The position numbers and the translations under genes are program-made. The notes beneath the pieces are model-generated. The model worked only from the letters and a program-made list of their open reading frames with translations, had not been told where the DNA came from and searched no databases. This document shows positions 9,797 to 21,552 of a DNA stretch of 64,000 nucleotides, piece after piece. Numbering within the stretch: position 1 is the stretch's first letter; each line of letters begins with the position of its first letter. The stretch lies in contig NHZP01000020.1 in the NCBI GenBank assembly GCA_003313425.1, positions 868,001-932,000 on the forward strand. Direction: 5' to 3'. The DNA is from Pseudopyrenochaeta lycopersici (Eukaryota > Ascomycota > Dothideomycetes > Pleosporales > Pseudopyrenochaetaceae).

Positions 9797-11874
9797 ACGA
9801 GCCAGACGGCGTAACGAGCCACCCAACCACCAAAATCAACACCACAACTTGAGGCTATTGAGCCTCACAAAATAGCTATTAACGCGATATTTTTTGGTGT
9901 TGGGGCCTAGGGGCCTGTGCAAATATATATAGCTACTTAAATCTAATTAGAGGGTTGATTTTCCTGCTGCGTCGTGAGCGAGCAGGTAGAGCGCCCTCTG
10001 CGCCTTGTGCAGACCGTCCACTATCTCTAGGCTGCGTAACCTCTCTATTTTTTAAGATTGCTTAAGTAGCAGCCTTAAGCCTTATCTTGTTCCCCTTTTA
10101 GGTAATTTTAAGAGCGTTTTAAAGTCGTTTTTAAGTCCTATAAGCAGCTGCTCGAGAGGTTTAATCCTTAGCCTTTTAAGCTCTCTCCTTCTCTCTTAAT
10201 AACTTAGCTGCAGCCCTCGCAGTACGCCTAATCTCCTTTACTTTAGCCTTAGCATGCTTCCTTACCTTATAGAGCTTAGTTACTTTAATTTTTTAGAGTT
10301 ATTTTTGCTCCTCCTTAAGCTCCTACTACTATAGACAGTTTTATACTTCCTTTACCTTCCTTAGAGACTAGAATACAGCACTACTATAGTACTCCTTAGG
10401 CTGCTCTAATAGTAGGACCTTACCTTACTTCCTACGTCGCCTCTTATTAATAAGAGCCTCTCTAAGGCCTTAAGCCTTATATTTAAGCAGCGTTTTTTAA
10501 ACTAAGATTAAGTAGAAGGCCTAGCTTAGCTTTTAAGCTTATAAATCTTATCTATCCTTAATAACCTAGCGTAGTAGGCCCTTAGTTTTCCTCTAGTTTA
10601 AGGCGCTTAAAGCTAAGGAGTTACTATTACTTAAAATTACTTTAGGAGCCTTAATAAGGCTAAATCTCTTAAGTATTACCTAAGGATTAAAAGATAATAG
10701 GCTAGTAGCTTTAAACGCCTTAAGGATAGTTAATTCCTTAAAGCAGTCCTCCTAGGCTACTATAAACAGTAGAAAAAAGTCTCTTTTACTTATTAAAGTA
10801 AGCTCTTAGTACCTCTCTATAAAGGCTAAAATCTAATTTAAGTAAGCTATTAAGAGAGGCTTAAATATAATAATATCTAGTAGTTAAAGCGTGTAAGTTA
10901 AGTAAGGAGGATCTTATTTTAATTACAGTACTTAATAAAATCTATTATAAGGTTAGATCCGTAGCTATTAAGGATAAGGAGCCTATAGGAGGATTGCACC
11001 TTTGCCTTTGTCTTGTAATTAAACACCTGTTTAAGCTATGCTAGGCCTATATTATTATTAGTCTATCCTAAGGTTAAGGAGCTAAAAAAGACTTAATAAG
11101 ACTTAGGATTACAGGCCTGTAACTATAAGTCTTAAATTAAGCTTAAGGCTAATTAATATATAAGAGCAGGCTTAAGGGCAGATCTATTAGCGCATACGCA
11201 GGCTAGCAGCGTTATCTACTCTTAACTACTATCCTAGATATAAGCCCTAATCTTACGCTCCTTATATAGCCTCCTACTAAACACCCTCTTAGACCTAATA
11301 ACTACTCCTAGCATAAAGCCTTTCTTATCTATATAGTATGTATTGCGAGACTTAACGTTATATTAGCTAATCTTATTACGCAGGAGATTAAGGTAGAGAG
11401 TGTACTTTAATCCTAAATTAGCTTAGTAGCGCGATTAATCTATCCTAGTTACCTAATTTAAGATAAGCTTAACTATGTAATTCTTAATATAGCGATTAAC
11501 CTAGTGTACGCTAAGCTCTTTTTTTATAATCTATAAGCTAAAGCATTATATTATAGGCCTAGTAGGGGGTAAGCCTTACTTTATAAGGCGTTTAATGTAG
11601 TGTAAGAGCTCTTACTCTTAATAGGGGTAGAGAGCTTATTAATTTTCTACGTTAGTGTTACGTAAGCCTAATACTCCTTAGTGTCTCCGCGCGAGCGTTG
11701 TACAGTTACAACAATACTTTTTTTGTAATTTCTTAATAACTAAATTTTTCTCTAGGCTTTAGTAATTCTATAGCTGTAATTGCAGCCTTAATTAAGCTCA
11801 TATTAGTGAAGGTATCGCTTGTTAAAGTTTTGTTGTTGTTGAGGAGGGATAGCTCGTTACGCCGTCTGGCTCGT
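9797..11874 (-). mobile_element. Pogo-family DNA transposon, 2078 bp, RIP-degraded
   Basis: Terminal inverted repeats begin ACGAGCCAGACGGCG and are at least 25 bp long. TA flanks them at 9795-9796 and 11875-11876. The un-inserted version of this site is seen, inverted, at 19,343-19,369 in the other arm of the MITE, which confirms the exact borders. The interior has one minus-strand transposase relic. Confidence 0.88.
9933..11801 (-). pseudogene. Pogo-family transposase relic
   Basis: The likely start is ATG 11801-11799 (MSLIKAAITAIELLKPREK) and the stop is at 9933-9935, about 622 codons with many in-frame TAA/TAG. Around 10,650-10,950 the conserved C-terminal part of the DDE domain is readable: the LDIIIFKPL segment (family pattern LQPLDxxxFxPL, catalytic Asp kept) and ISKRDFFLLF. 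The tail is a basic Ala/Lys/Arg-rich segment (VKEIRRTARAAAKLLREKE) as in fungal pogo transposases. Non-functional. Confidence 0.8.
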
Positions 11875-11882
11875 TACCGGGG

Positions 11883-11887
11883 CTCAC
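11883..11887. repeat. 5-bp target duplication, left (CTCAC)
   Basis: CTCAC directly before the left LTR; repeated at 18928-18932 after the right LTR. Confidence 0.85.
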
Positions 11888-12277
11888 TGTTACGATCCTG
11901 TTAGGACCCTGTCCCAGTGGCCCCAACTGGACCTCACAAGGTATTGGACAACAACCGAAGTCACGTGACGTGCTCAGTTGATTAGTCTGATTAGTGACAC
12001 TGAGCACACCGAGCACACTGAGTAACATGCATAACCCCTATGTATATAGATTACCACAATAGACCCTTATAGTCTAGTGTGTTTAACTTAATATTATACT
12101 CTACAGTATAGTAATAGTAATACTAATTATTCTTAACCCTTAGTACTCTTTACAGAAGCACTCTCTTACTGTCTTAGTATTAAACCCCCCTTCTATCTAG
12201 TCCCTTACTCTATCCTGGAGAACTAACCTTATAATCTTATTAGCTATCCTTACTAATAGCTTTTAAGATTCTTTATA
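11888..12277 (+). repeat. 5' LTR, 390 bp
   Basis: Starts TGTTACGATCC and ends TTTATA (TACA in the other copy). The first 140 bp or so (U3) are least mutated; the remainder is very TA-rich. The sequence following it (CTTTAAACACCCTTAAGAT) occupies the primer-binding position and is conserved in the second gypsy element. I could not match it to a tRNA 3' end. Confidence 0.9.
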
Positions 12278-12294
12278 CTTTAAACACCCTTAAG

Positions 12295-15200
12295 ATGAGT
12301 AACACTTATATAGAAAACGCAGCCTACTATACTACTAGGCCAGGTAACGCTGTCGCTAAACTAGACCTCTTCTATAGAGATTAATTCAAGCTCGAAGAAT
12401 AGTTACTCTAATTTAACCTGTTCTTTAAGTTTAATGCGACTACTATAGACGATAATAACTAAGCAGTACTTATAATAAGCTATATAAGAGGCGAAGCTGC
12501 TAAATAGGTAAAGCCTTACCTAGTTAAGTACTTAGCTGAAGGAACTAAACTAAAGGAGCTAATTAAGATGTTTAAGGACACGGGAGAATTTAAGACACGC
12601 ATGCGATAAGTATTTAGATTACTAAACGAAACTACTATCGCGGAACGTAAAATCTAAAACATGCGATAAACCTAGTCTGTAGCTAATTACGCTAATAAGT
12701 TTTTAGGATATGCTAGACAAACTAACTAGAATAAAGATACCCTAAAAACTATGTATAAATAAGGCCTAAAGGCAGACGTCTAGACTGAACTAATGCGCTC
12801 TAGTATAGGTATTAACACGCTAGATAACTTAATTAACGAAACTATCTAACTAGATGTAGAACTCTACAAGCTCTGTGTATGACTTAGAAGATAACTACTA
12901 GGATAAATAAAAGAAGATAAGAAACTTTAGAAGGATTACTATAATAAACTAAATAATAGTTATCTATAGTACTAGCACTAACTATAGAGAGTGCCTAGGC
13001 AGTACATGTTAGGAGGCCCTAAGGCAATACATCTAAATAACCTTAACAAGGAAAAGTTAGGTAGGGGCGGGAAGAAAAAAGAGATAACTTACTTTAACTG
13101 TAATAAGAAAGGCTATATAGCTAAAGACTATAGATAGAAGAATAAAGTAACCCCCTAGATTAATATGTTAGCCGTGAAAGAAGAAAATAGCGACAATAAA
13201 ATATAGGAAGTTGTCGTAACTTAAGAGGAAGAGGCCTAAGATAAAGAGACGCTACAGCTACCTCTCTTAGAACCTACTAAGAAAGGGATTCTAGGAACCT
13301 AGTATAGCGACGAGGAAGAAGAGAGTAATAGCTCTCTATCCCTAGTCTACAAAGATGCTAAGGAAGACCTTAATAATACTATAGTGCTTTTAACTAAGGA
13401 TTAAAAAAGGGAAAACTTCTAGAACTAATATTAACCAGGAACCCTGAGGCTATTAACGCCTACAGAGGCGGAAAAAGATATTGCAGAACTTAACCGCTAA
13501 CTATATGCGCAACATATGTATAAAGTATAATATATTAACGCGTTAACTCTAGAAGAATAAGAAGTAGCTATAAAATAAGGAACAAGTATAATTATCCTAG
13601 CTGAACAAGCGATGCAAGATATGTTGCGGGAACACTACTGTTACCCTAAATATCACGCGAAGATAACATAAGAATAGGCGGAGAAAGCTAAGGAAGTATG
13701 GCAACCCGTAAGCGTTAGGGACGTACTATAGAAACTTTAACGAGCTAGATAAATATAGGCACCAGAACCTCTAGTAGTTAAGACTCCTGAATACGTATTA
13801 CGACGCTAAATAATACTACTATTAACACAGGAAGACGCCTTCTACGTACCTAACACTTAGGACCTAGTATAATAAGGGTACCTTTGAGTTAACTCTTATG
13901 GTGAAATCGTGCTTACAGATAGTGAGAAATAAGACATCTATACCTAGCTTAAATAATAAATGTATTAGGAGGACGATAAAGAGAACGTTAACTCTAACTA
14001 GCTGCTTACAGAGGAAGAAGCCAGAAACTACTATGAGCGCGCAGAGGCGGCTTAAACCCTACATACTATGCGCAAAGGACTACAGAAACTAGTACTAGAC
14101 TACTTGATAGATCCACGCAACAAGCGACACGGTGTTGTCTACTAGTCTTTCTGTACCATAGACCTGTGCGCTATACACTATTTAAGTAAGACGGAATAGA
14201 GATACTTCCCTTACTTGTTTTACTAATATAAATATTAATAGTATGATTGTCCTGAAGTTAAATACGATAACTACCTATAGGATAAGAGGACTGTCCTCTA
14301 CTTCCTAGGAAATAACGACCCTGCGGCTACTATAGCGATGCAGCTAGTCTTTAATAGGGAATGCAATTAGCGATAATAGTAAACGTGCCTTAACTTAGAT
14401 TGCCTTAAGTATAAAGATATTAAGACACTAAACAGGTATTAGGAGGAGCCTTTTTTAGAGTCGCGCCTACTAATAAGTAAGAATTATGAACTCTATGTGC
14501 AACAGGCGCATAAGGACTCCTTAAGCTAAATATTAAGCTTAACAGAAGCTAGATGAAGGTACTAGTGGATTCTGGAGTATAACAGAGCTATATTTCTGCG
14601 CAAGCGATAGAATAAGCTGGCCTTATACTATTATTAAAATTAGTACTATATCTATTAACAGTAGCTAATAGATAACTAATGCTATTAGAGTCTGTAATCA
14701 CATATAAAGTATAGAGCGTGTAACTTATTATCTAGAACTATAGGGAAATGATTGACCTAGACGTCTTTAGACTATTACAACACGATGTGATACTAGGACT
14801 CCTATAGTTAAGAGAGTATAGTCTAGACATAGATTAGAAAAGGAAAAAGTTCTTGTTTAAATGCTGTGGAACAGACGCGACTACGAGCAAGCCTACGCTA
14901 CAGCTGAGTGCTTAGGTAGATAAGAAGATAATAATTAGGATCCTTACTTTGAATAAGGATAACCTTAAGACATAAGGGTCTGACTCAGCAGGTACTAATA
15001 GGAGGCCCTTAGACTAACAAGCTAGAGTTAAGGAGTAAAGCGTAACTCTAGTAATCCCTGACAAGTATAAAGAATACGAGTTACTCTTTTAGGAAGAGAT
15101 AACTATAAAAGTATTACCTAAGCATTAACCCTAGGATTATAAGATTATCCTATAGGAAGGAAAGTAACCGACTTTCGGCCTAATCTATAGTTTATTAGAA

Positions 15201-17860
15201 AAAGAACTTAAAACTCTGCGCGAATATATTAAGATAAACTTAAAAAAGAGATTTATTAGGGAATTATAATTACCAGCAGGATACCCTATACTATTTATAC
15301 TAAAGAAAAATAGGAAGTTAAGATTGTGCGTTAACTATTAAAAGCTTAATAATATTACAGTAAAGAATTAATACCCTTTACTAAACATAGCAGAATTACA
15401 GGATTAACTAGCCTTTACAAAAGTTTTTACAGTATTAGACTTAAGAGGAGCGTATAACCTTATTTATATAAAGGAAGGCGAAGAATAGAAGACTGTATTT
15501 AGAACACGCTACAGCTACTACAAGTATATAGTAATGCCCTTTAGTCTTACTAACGCACTAGCTACATACTAGGCACTTATTAATAATATATTAAGAGAAC
15601 ACCTAAATGTATTTATTATCGCATACCTTAATAATATCCTTGTGTACTTAGATAATCTACAGGAATACATTAAGCACGTTAGAATAGTCCTTACCTATTT
15701 AGGAAGATTTAGCTTACTACTTAAACCTAAGAAATATAAGTTCTATAAAGAAGAAGTTAAATTCCTAGGATACATAGTAGGTGCACACAGAGTAAAGATA
15801 AGCGAAGAAAAAATAAGAGTAGTAAAAGAATAGCCTAAACCTAAAATAGTTAAAGATATATAGTTATTTATAAGATTTGTTAACTTTAACTAATAGTTTA
15901 TTAAGGACTTCTCTAAAAAATCTATCTTACTTACTAAACTTACGAGGAAAAAGATAAAATAGGAATAGGGAAATAAATAAAGGAAAGCATTCTAGATGCT
16001 TAAGGAAGCCTGCATTATACTACTAGTGTTAATCGCATTCTGAACAGGAGAACCTTTACAGTTTAAAACAGACGCCTTAGACCTTACACTAGGTGCAACA
16101 GCAAAATAAGAATGTAATAGGAAATAGCACCTAATTACCTACTACTCTAGGAAATTTATAGACCTTAAGGAATGCTACAACGTGCATAATAAAAAGCTTA
16201 TAGTAATTGTTAACGCCCTTAACTACTAGCGGATCTACGCAGAAAGCTGCTTAGATCTCACGATATTTACAGATTATAAGAACTTAGTTAATTTTACTAC
16301 TACTAAAGATTTAAACTAAAGACAGGTTAGATAGGCTGAAATGTTAGGACAATATAAGTTTAAGATCGTATATACGCTAGGAAAGGATAACGGCAGAGCT
16401 GATGCTCTTAGCTGCAGATTAGACATTCCAGGAATAAAAGTAATAGTTAATAATGCTATCCTTTAAGTAAACTAGGACAGAAGCTTAGGACCTAATAAGT
16501 TATTAAATAACACTATAATAATTACGTCTGAAGTACCTAAAGAATTATAAGAAGTAATTATCTAATAATACTACGATAACCTAGTATATAGTTACCTAGG
16601 AATTAAAAGAACGATAGAACTTATACAGCGACACTATAGCTTTAAGAATATAAAGGCTAAGGTTAAATAGTTTATTAAAAAATGCGCGGACTATTATAAG
16701 AACAAACACAGTACCTACGCACCCTACAGAGAAATGCAAGCTATAGAGCTACCTGACGAACCTTAGGCAGACATTTCTATAGACTTTATAACAGGGTTAC
16801 TACTGTCTAAAGATCCCGCGACAGGAATTAAGTATAATGCTATCTTTAACATAGTCTGCAGGTTTATAAAAGCAGCAGAAATAATACTATTTAGAAACGA
16901 CTATAACACAGAATAACTAGCGTTTATTATTCTAGACAGATTGATACGATATTACAGTATACCTAAGTCTATCATTAGTAATAGAGACAAGCTCTTCATA
17001 TCTAACTTCTGGTCCATATTAATAGCCGCGATAGGGACAAAAAGAAAATTGTTAACAGCCTATTACCTACAAACGGACGGACAGACAGAAAGAATAAACA
17101 GAATAATAAAAACCTACCTAAGGATTTACAGTAATTAATAATAAAATAATTAGGTCTTACTATTACTAATAGCATAATTAGCCTATAATAACAAATTGTT
17201 AGAATTAACTAGAAAGATACTGTTCTTTACTAACTACAGAAGACACCCTAATCTCTTTATGAAGTTATATCCTAGCAAAAAAACTAAAGTAGCTATAAAA
17301 GTAGCTAAAGAAATGAAGAAAATACACGAATAACTCTAAGAAAACCTTAAGAAAGCATAACGTAACAGTATTTCCTACTAGAATAAGAAAAGAAAAATGG
17401 TACCTTAGCTAAAGAAGGGGGATAAAGTATACTTACTTATAAAAAATCTACGTAACAAGCGACTAAGTAAGGGACTCGACTACGTTAAAGTTAGACTATT
17501 TTTAGTTAAAGAACAGAATAGACTAGTAAACTATACACTTGAGCTACTACTAGATGTAAAGATCTACCTACGCTTCTATATCTCTAAGTTGGAACCAGCT
17601 AACCCTACTACACTACTGCAGAAAATATTCCGGTACGAACTAGAAGAGGAAAATGAGTTTAAAGTTAAGAAAATCTAGGGATACTAACGAAACAGAAGAG
17701 TTAACGACCTAGAACTAAGCTTTAGCTACCTAGTTAAATAGAAAGGGTACCTAAGCATAGAGAGTACGTGGGAACCACCGGAGAATCTAAGAAACTGTTA
17801 AGAAAAAATTAGAGAATACTAGGAAAGGGAGGGAAGGAAAAAGAAGAAGTAAATAAACCT
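12295..17860 (+). pseudogene. gag-pol relic of the chromodomain gypsy element
   Basis: Starts at ATG 12295 (MSNTYIENAAYY) and is broken by many in-frame stops and a few frame changes. Recognisable parts are: the gag zinc knuckle at 13,091-13,137 (CNKKGYIAKDY, His and last Cys changed to Tyr); aspartic protease VDSGV at about 14,565; RT catalytic YLNNILVYLDN at 15,623-15,655 (both Asp of the DD pair changed to Asn); RNase H at about 16,060-16,400; the integrase zinc finger at about 16,630-16,690; DDE core pieces ISIDFITG at 16,770 and SNRDKLF at 16,976, with the third acid region at 17,090 reading Lys in place of Glu; and a chromodomain at 17,700-17,815 (YLSIESTWEPPENL). The D-to-N and E-to-K changes are G-to-A, as RIP makes. 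Dead. Confidence 0.92.
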
Positions 17861-17869
17861 TAAGAAACG

Positions 17870-18477
17870 TTAAGAGCTAGAGGAAACTAACGGACCCGCT
17901 ACTGGTGGCCCATCGCTAACTGGGACCTCCTAATACTTAAGAGGGAAGCCTTTGAACGCACCCTAGGTGCTAGGCAATAAACTAAACCTAAAGGCATTAG
18001 AAGCGTTTTTAGGTAATAAGGCCTCCGCTGCTTCTTGTTCCTTAATATCTTATTCCTCTACAGCTATTACTTCCTCTGCGCGCTAATTAATTAAATCTAT
18101 TTGTTGTTGTAACTGCTCTTTGCGAGCCTGAGTAACGCGCAGCTCCTCTAGAGCTTTTTTATGCGCCTTTATCGCAACCTCTTGTGCATTCCTAGATTCT
18201 TTTATCTACTCTTGAAGCTTCGTCTTCTAATCCACTAATTATTTAAATTCAGACTCTGTAACTCGCACGTTGTAACGTTGCCCTTAACGCAGACACTCCC
18301 TACATTTCCCAGAACGAACATAGACCTTACACACCTAATTATACTTTACGCATGTCGCGCACTTCTAAACTATAGCTTCCCTAAAAGAGTTAATAAAATT
18401 ATAGAGACGTTAGCGACGAATAGTGCTAGATACTTGTAGATGTTTAGGTATAGCGAGATATAATATGGCAAGAAGTA
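17870..18477 (-). pseudogene. Antisense ORF with Zn2Cys6-like cysteines and coiled coil
   Basis: This lies on the strand opposite to gag-pol, between the chromodomain and the 3' LTR. With in-frame TAA/TAG read through, one frame runs from about 18,477 to the TAA at 17870-17872. Near 18,280-18,365 it reads KCATCVKYN, stop, VCKVYVRSGKCRECLR, that is C-x2-C-x6-C-x8-C-x2-C, with Tyr where a sixth Cys would be expected. This spacing matches the fungal Zn2Cys6 binuclear cluster. It is followed by roughly 90 residues with heptad-like, Glu/Lys/Gln-rich sequence (such as KAHKKALEELRVTQARKEQL) that looks like a coiled coil, then a Pro/Ser-rich tail (SDGPPVAGPLVSS). Similar frames occur at the same place in two other gypsy elements here. 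Function unknown; a DNA-binding or regulatory role is only a guess. Confidence 0.6.
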
Positions 18478-18520
18478 AGAAAACGCTCGCGTTATATGAT
18501 AAGTACTAAGGACAGCGCTA

Positions 18521-18537
18521 GGATAGGAGGGGGATAG
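18521..18537 (+). other. Polypurine tract
   Basis: GGATAGGAGGGGGATAG directly precedes the 3' LTR start (TGTTATAATCC at 18538), the expected place for plus-strand priming. Confidence 0.8.
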
Positions 18538-18927
18538 TGTTATAATCCTGTCAGGACCCTGTCCTAGTAGCCCTAACTGGACCTTATAAGGTATTAGACA
18601 ACAACCGAAGTCACGTGACGTGCTTAGTTGATTAGTCTAATTAGTGACACTGAGCACACCGAGCACACTGAGTAACATGCATAACTCTTATGTATATAGA
18701 TTACTATAATAGACTCTTATAGTCTAGTGTGTTTAACTTAATATTATACTCTACAGTATAGTAATAGCAATACTGATTATTCTTAACCCTTAGTACTTTT
18801 TACAGAAGCACCCTCTTACTGTCTTAGTATTAAACCCCCCTTCTATCTAGTCCCTTACTCTATCCTGGAGAACCAACCTTACAATCTTATTAGCTATCCT
18901 TACCGATAGCTTTTAAGATTCTTTACA
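18538..18927 (+). repeat. 3' LTR, 390 bp
   Basis: Equal in length to the 5' LTR and very similar to it; by eye the differences are almost all transitions of the C/T or G/A kind. Ends CTTTACA and is followed by the target duplication CTCAC. Confidence 0.9.
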
Positions 18928-18932
18928 CTCAC
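18928..18932. repeat. 5-bp target duplication, right (CTCAC)
   Basis: CTCAC directly after the right LTR; copy of 11883-11887. Confidence 0.85.
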
Positions 18933-19620
18933 CTCGTAGCGATCGTCCCCCTCGTAACGCACGCATATCCTCACCAAAATCTGCCAAAATCCTACCTTTA
19001 TTTCTATTTTTCTAGCCTTATTTAATAAGTAAAATAAAAAAGTCTTAATATTAAAGATATATTTCTTAAGTAGCTCTATAATCTTAGTTAATTATATTTT
19101 TTAAAATAAATAGTTTAAGAAATTTATTAATTTTCTATAAAAATAAATAATTTTTTTTTATAAATTTTTTTTAAAAAATATAATTAACTAAGATTATAGA
19201 GCTACTTAAGAAATATATCTTTAATATTAAGACTTTTTTATTTTACTTATTAAATAAGGCTAGAAAAATAGAAATAAAGGTAGGATTTTGGCAGATTTTG
19301 GTGAGGATATGCGTGCGTTACGAGGGGACGATCGCTACGAGGTGAGCCTCGGTACGCCGTCCACCTCGGTATCCATCGAGCGGAGGATTTGCACTGCTTT
19401 AGATATCTTGGCAACAGAATCACGGTAGTTTTTAGACATAGTGAGGTACTTTTACACGTAAATTTGTATGGTGGGGTACATGAACGCGTCAAACGCGTTG
19501 TCGTGATCGTTGAGCTAGGAGGCCCGTGCCTTTGCACGGGCTTTTTCTCTGAAAAATCACGCAGTGACCGCAAGGGCCCGAGTAAGAGTTGTCTTATTAA
19601 TCAAGCTGGGCCTGAGACTA

Positions 19621-21464
19621 ACGTGTTCCACCACTCAGTGGGAAAAACCAGTCAGTGGGCAACCCCACCAAAATCAACTTATACCACCACGTTCAAACAG
19701 TAATAGCCTCAACACAGTAACTCCAAATGGCTTAAAAAGAAGGCAGGGTGGAGCTAGCTATAGCAGCGATTCAAAAAAATCAAATTTCTAAAGTTTCTCA
19801 TGCAGCTGCGCTGTATGCAGTCCCTCGTTCGACACTTGAACGCCGCCTCAAAGGCACCCTACCTCAAGCCGTGCGCAACCACCACAAGCGCAAGCTAGAC
19901 CCTACTAAAGAGCAGTCCCTTATTTAATAGATACTAGACCTCGCCCAACGAGGCTTTCCACCTTAAATTATCGCTGTACAGCGGATGGCAGATGTACTGC
20001 TAGCTGCGCGAGGTGGCAATCCTCCTCCTTAGCCTGTTAGCAAGAACTGGATGTCGCGCTTTATTAATCGCGAGCCAGAACTCTGTACAAGATAGAATAG
20101 AAAGCTCCACTCGCAGCGCGCTCTAAGCGAGGACCCAGCTTCTATTAGTGCGTGGTTTAAGCTTATATAAGAGACGTGCTATGCGTACGGTATAGTAGAC
20201 GCAGACTTCTACAACTTTAATAAGACTGGGTTTATAATGGGCGTCGCAGCAACGTTAAAGGTTGTCACTAGCTCAGATACTATAGGACGAGCAGTCATAG
20301 TTCAGCCAGGTAACCGCAACTGGGTCACGGCAATTAAGTCTATCAGCGCGACAGGCCGAGTGCTGCCTCCGTTCATTATCTTACATGCTAAGATGCACCA
20401 AGCTGCCTGGTACAACAGGCTACCTGCAGGCTCAGCAGGCTCAGTACTCGCAGTTAGCGACAATGGCTAGACAACAGATAAGCTAGGCCTTAACTGGCTG
20501 AAGCACTTTAACAGGCACACGGCCTACTGCGCTTAAGGAGCCTATCGCCTACTTATACTAGATAGGCACATCAGCCACGCAACACCTGAGTTCAACTAGT
20601 ACTGTAAGGAAAATAAGATTATTAGCCTCTGCATGCCTCCTCATACCTCGCATCTCCTGCAGCCTCTTAATGTTAGCTGCTACTCTCCTCTTAAGCATGT
20701 GTACAGCAAGGAGATAGACGAGCTTGCGCGTAAGAGTATATTTTATGTTAATAAGCTAGACTTCCTCTCTATCTACTATACAGTCAGACGCAAGGTATTT
20801 ACAGAGAAGAACATTAAGGCAGGCTTTCGAGCAACAGGCCTTATCCCAGCTTATCCTGAGCGCGTCCTCTCGTCGCTCACAGTTGTCCGTACGCCGTCTC
20901 CACCAGCGACAACAGAGGTAGCAGCAGCTGAGTGGACAGCTGAGACGCCGCGCACGATATCTCAGCTTAAGAAACAGGCTCAGCTAGTTCAAGACCTCCT
21001 GCATCGTCAGTCTCAGAGCCCAAGTAGCCAAGCTATTCGCCAGCTTGTTAAGGGTTGTCACCTTGCTATAAACTCAGCAGCTATCCTCGCGGACGAGAAT
21101 ACAAAGCTGCGTGCAGCTGCTCAGCGTAAACAACGTAATAAACAGCAGCGCAGGCAATATATAGCCCGTGGAGGAGCTCTGCAGGTTAAGCAGGGCCAGC
21201 TGCTTGCTGCAGAGGCTGGTAGGGTAGTCAATGAGGGTAGTCAAGCTTAGCCTGAGCGAGTGCGCCAGCGCGCACCACCAACGTGCAGCAACTGTCATAT
21301 CCAAGGACATACTCGAACTCAGTGTAGAGGTAGCTAGACTAGCTTATCTATTAATTTTATCTATTATTTACTATGCTGCTGTTGAACAATTAAGTAAAAA
21401 GGTGCATCAATTTTGGTGGGGGTTGCCCACTGACTGGTTTTGCCCACTGAGTGGTGGAACACGT
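19621..21464 (+). mobile_element. Pogo/Fot1-like DNA transposon, 1844 bp
   Basis: Inverted repeats of about 58 bp begin ACGTGTTCCACCACTCAGTG and run to CCCACCAAAATT. TA flanks at 19619-19620 and 21465-21466. It contains a single plus-strand transposase frame with stops. It shares the first 15 bp of its ends with the MITE at 2278-2713 and, more loosely, with the MITE at 27,963-28,386. Confidence 0.92.
19727..21337 (+). pseudogene. Pogo/Fot1-like transposase with C-terminal CCHC knuckle, killed
   Basis: One reading frame of about 536 codons with ten or so in-frame TAA/TAG and no frameshift. The N-terminal helix-turn-helix reads AALYAVPRSTLERRLKG. The DDE core has FNKTGF near 20,220 (normally FDETGF), LILDRHISH near 20,555 with its Asp intact, and LLQPLNVSCYSPL near 20,655 (normally LQPLDxxxFxPL), so two of three catalytic acids are Asn by G-to-A. 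The tail after the TAG at 21,248 reads CSNCHIQGHTRTQC, a CX2CX4HX4C zinc knuckle, before the last stop at 21,335. The knuckle is a less usual addition for this family. Dead copy. Confidence 0.88.
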
Positions 21465-21552
21465 TAAGTAATGACGCTAATTAGTCATGTAGACAAGGTC
21501 ACATGACCACTGCCTTCATCGCCCATCTTGACAATAACCTTACTACTTAATC

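Larger units (their letters stand above)
11888..18927 (+). mobile_element. Ty3/gypsy chromodomain LTR retrotransposon, 7040 bp
   Basis: Two 390-bp LTRs (11888-12277, 18538-18927) enclose gag-pol in plus orientation. A 5-bp duplication CTCAC flanks the element (11883-11887, 18928-18932). Gene order is gag, protease, RT, RNase H, integrase, chromodomain. It is inserted in the left arm of the palindromic MITE, 11 bp beyond the pogo insertion. The copy is complete but RIP-mutated throughout. Confidence 0.95.
9780..19369. mobile_element. Palindromic fold-back MITE (about 465 bp), split by two insertions
   Basis: With its own insertions removed the element is 9780-9796 + 11877-11887 + 18933-19369. 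The two arms are near-perfect inverse copies along their whole length, meeting in an A/T-only centre at about 19,150. The ends read CCGAGGTGGACGGCG and its inverse, and TA flanks both sides (9778-9779, 19370-19371). Inside those 15-bp ends is a second TA on each arm and then the CCGGGGCTCACCTCG border seen in the copy at 660-916. The structure may therefore itself be one small element inside another. No coding capacity. Confidence 0.75.
9175..19439 (-). pseudogene. Pogo-like transposase, internally deleted and split
   Basis: The frame starts at ATG 19439-19437 (MSKNYRDSVAKISKAVQIL) and runs to the TA at 19370. It resumes exactly in frame at 9779 on the far side of the 9.6-kb insertion (NPNIAAFAHDHNLPYQRLKR). 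This is the N-terminal helix-turn-helix of pogo/Fot-type transposases, followed by the typical LLTEEQEAALRRFV segment. The central DDE region is missing; after about 9,600 the sequence is non-coding. A C-terminal-like acidic piece (minus strand, 9175-9370) ends at TGA 9175-9177 with one internal stop. This copy could not make an active enzyme. It is less RIP-mutated than the elements nested in it. Confidence 0.7.
9061..19526 (-). mobile_element. Outer pogo-like element of the nested stack
   Basis: The inverted ends carry CCTCCTAGCTCAACGATCA near 9061 and, in reverse complement, at about 19,505-19,526. The left end has this motif twice in tandem about 22 bp apart. Its transposase starts near the right end and finishes near the left, so it is in minus orientation. 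It contains the palindromic MITE (9780-19369) with everything inserted in that. I could not find a clean TA duplication at the outer ends, so the borders may be off by some bases. With the nested parts removed it is under 1 kb, so it is an internally deleted copy. Confidence 0.7.

Noticed and set aside
9377..9826. 149-codon minus-strand ORF taken as one gene
   Set aside because: Its first codons cross the MITE and pogo borders; the real transposase start is at 19,439 on the other side of the insertion, and its C-terminal part is non-coding sequence after an internal deletion.
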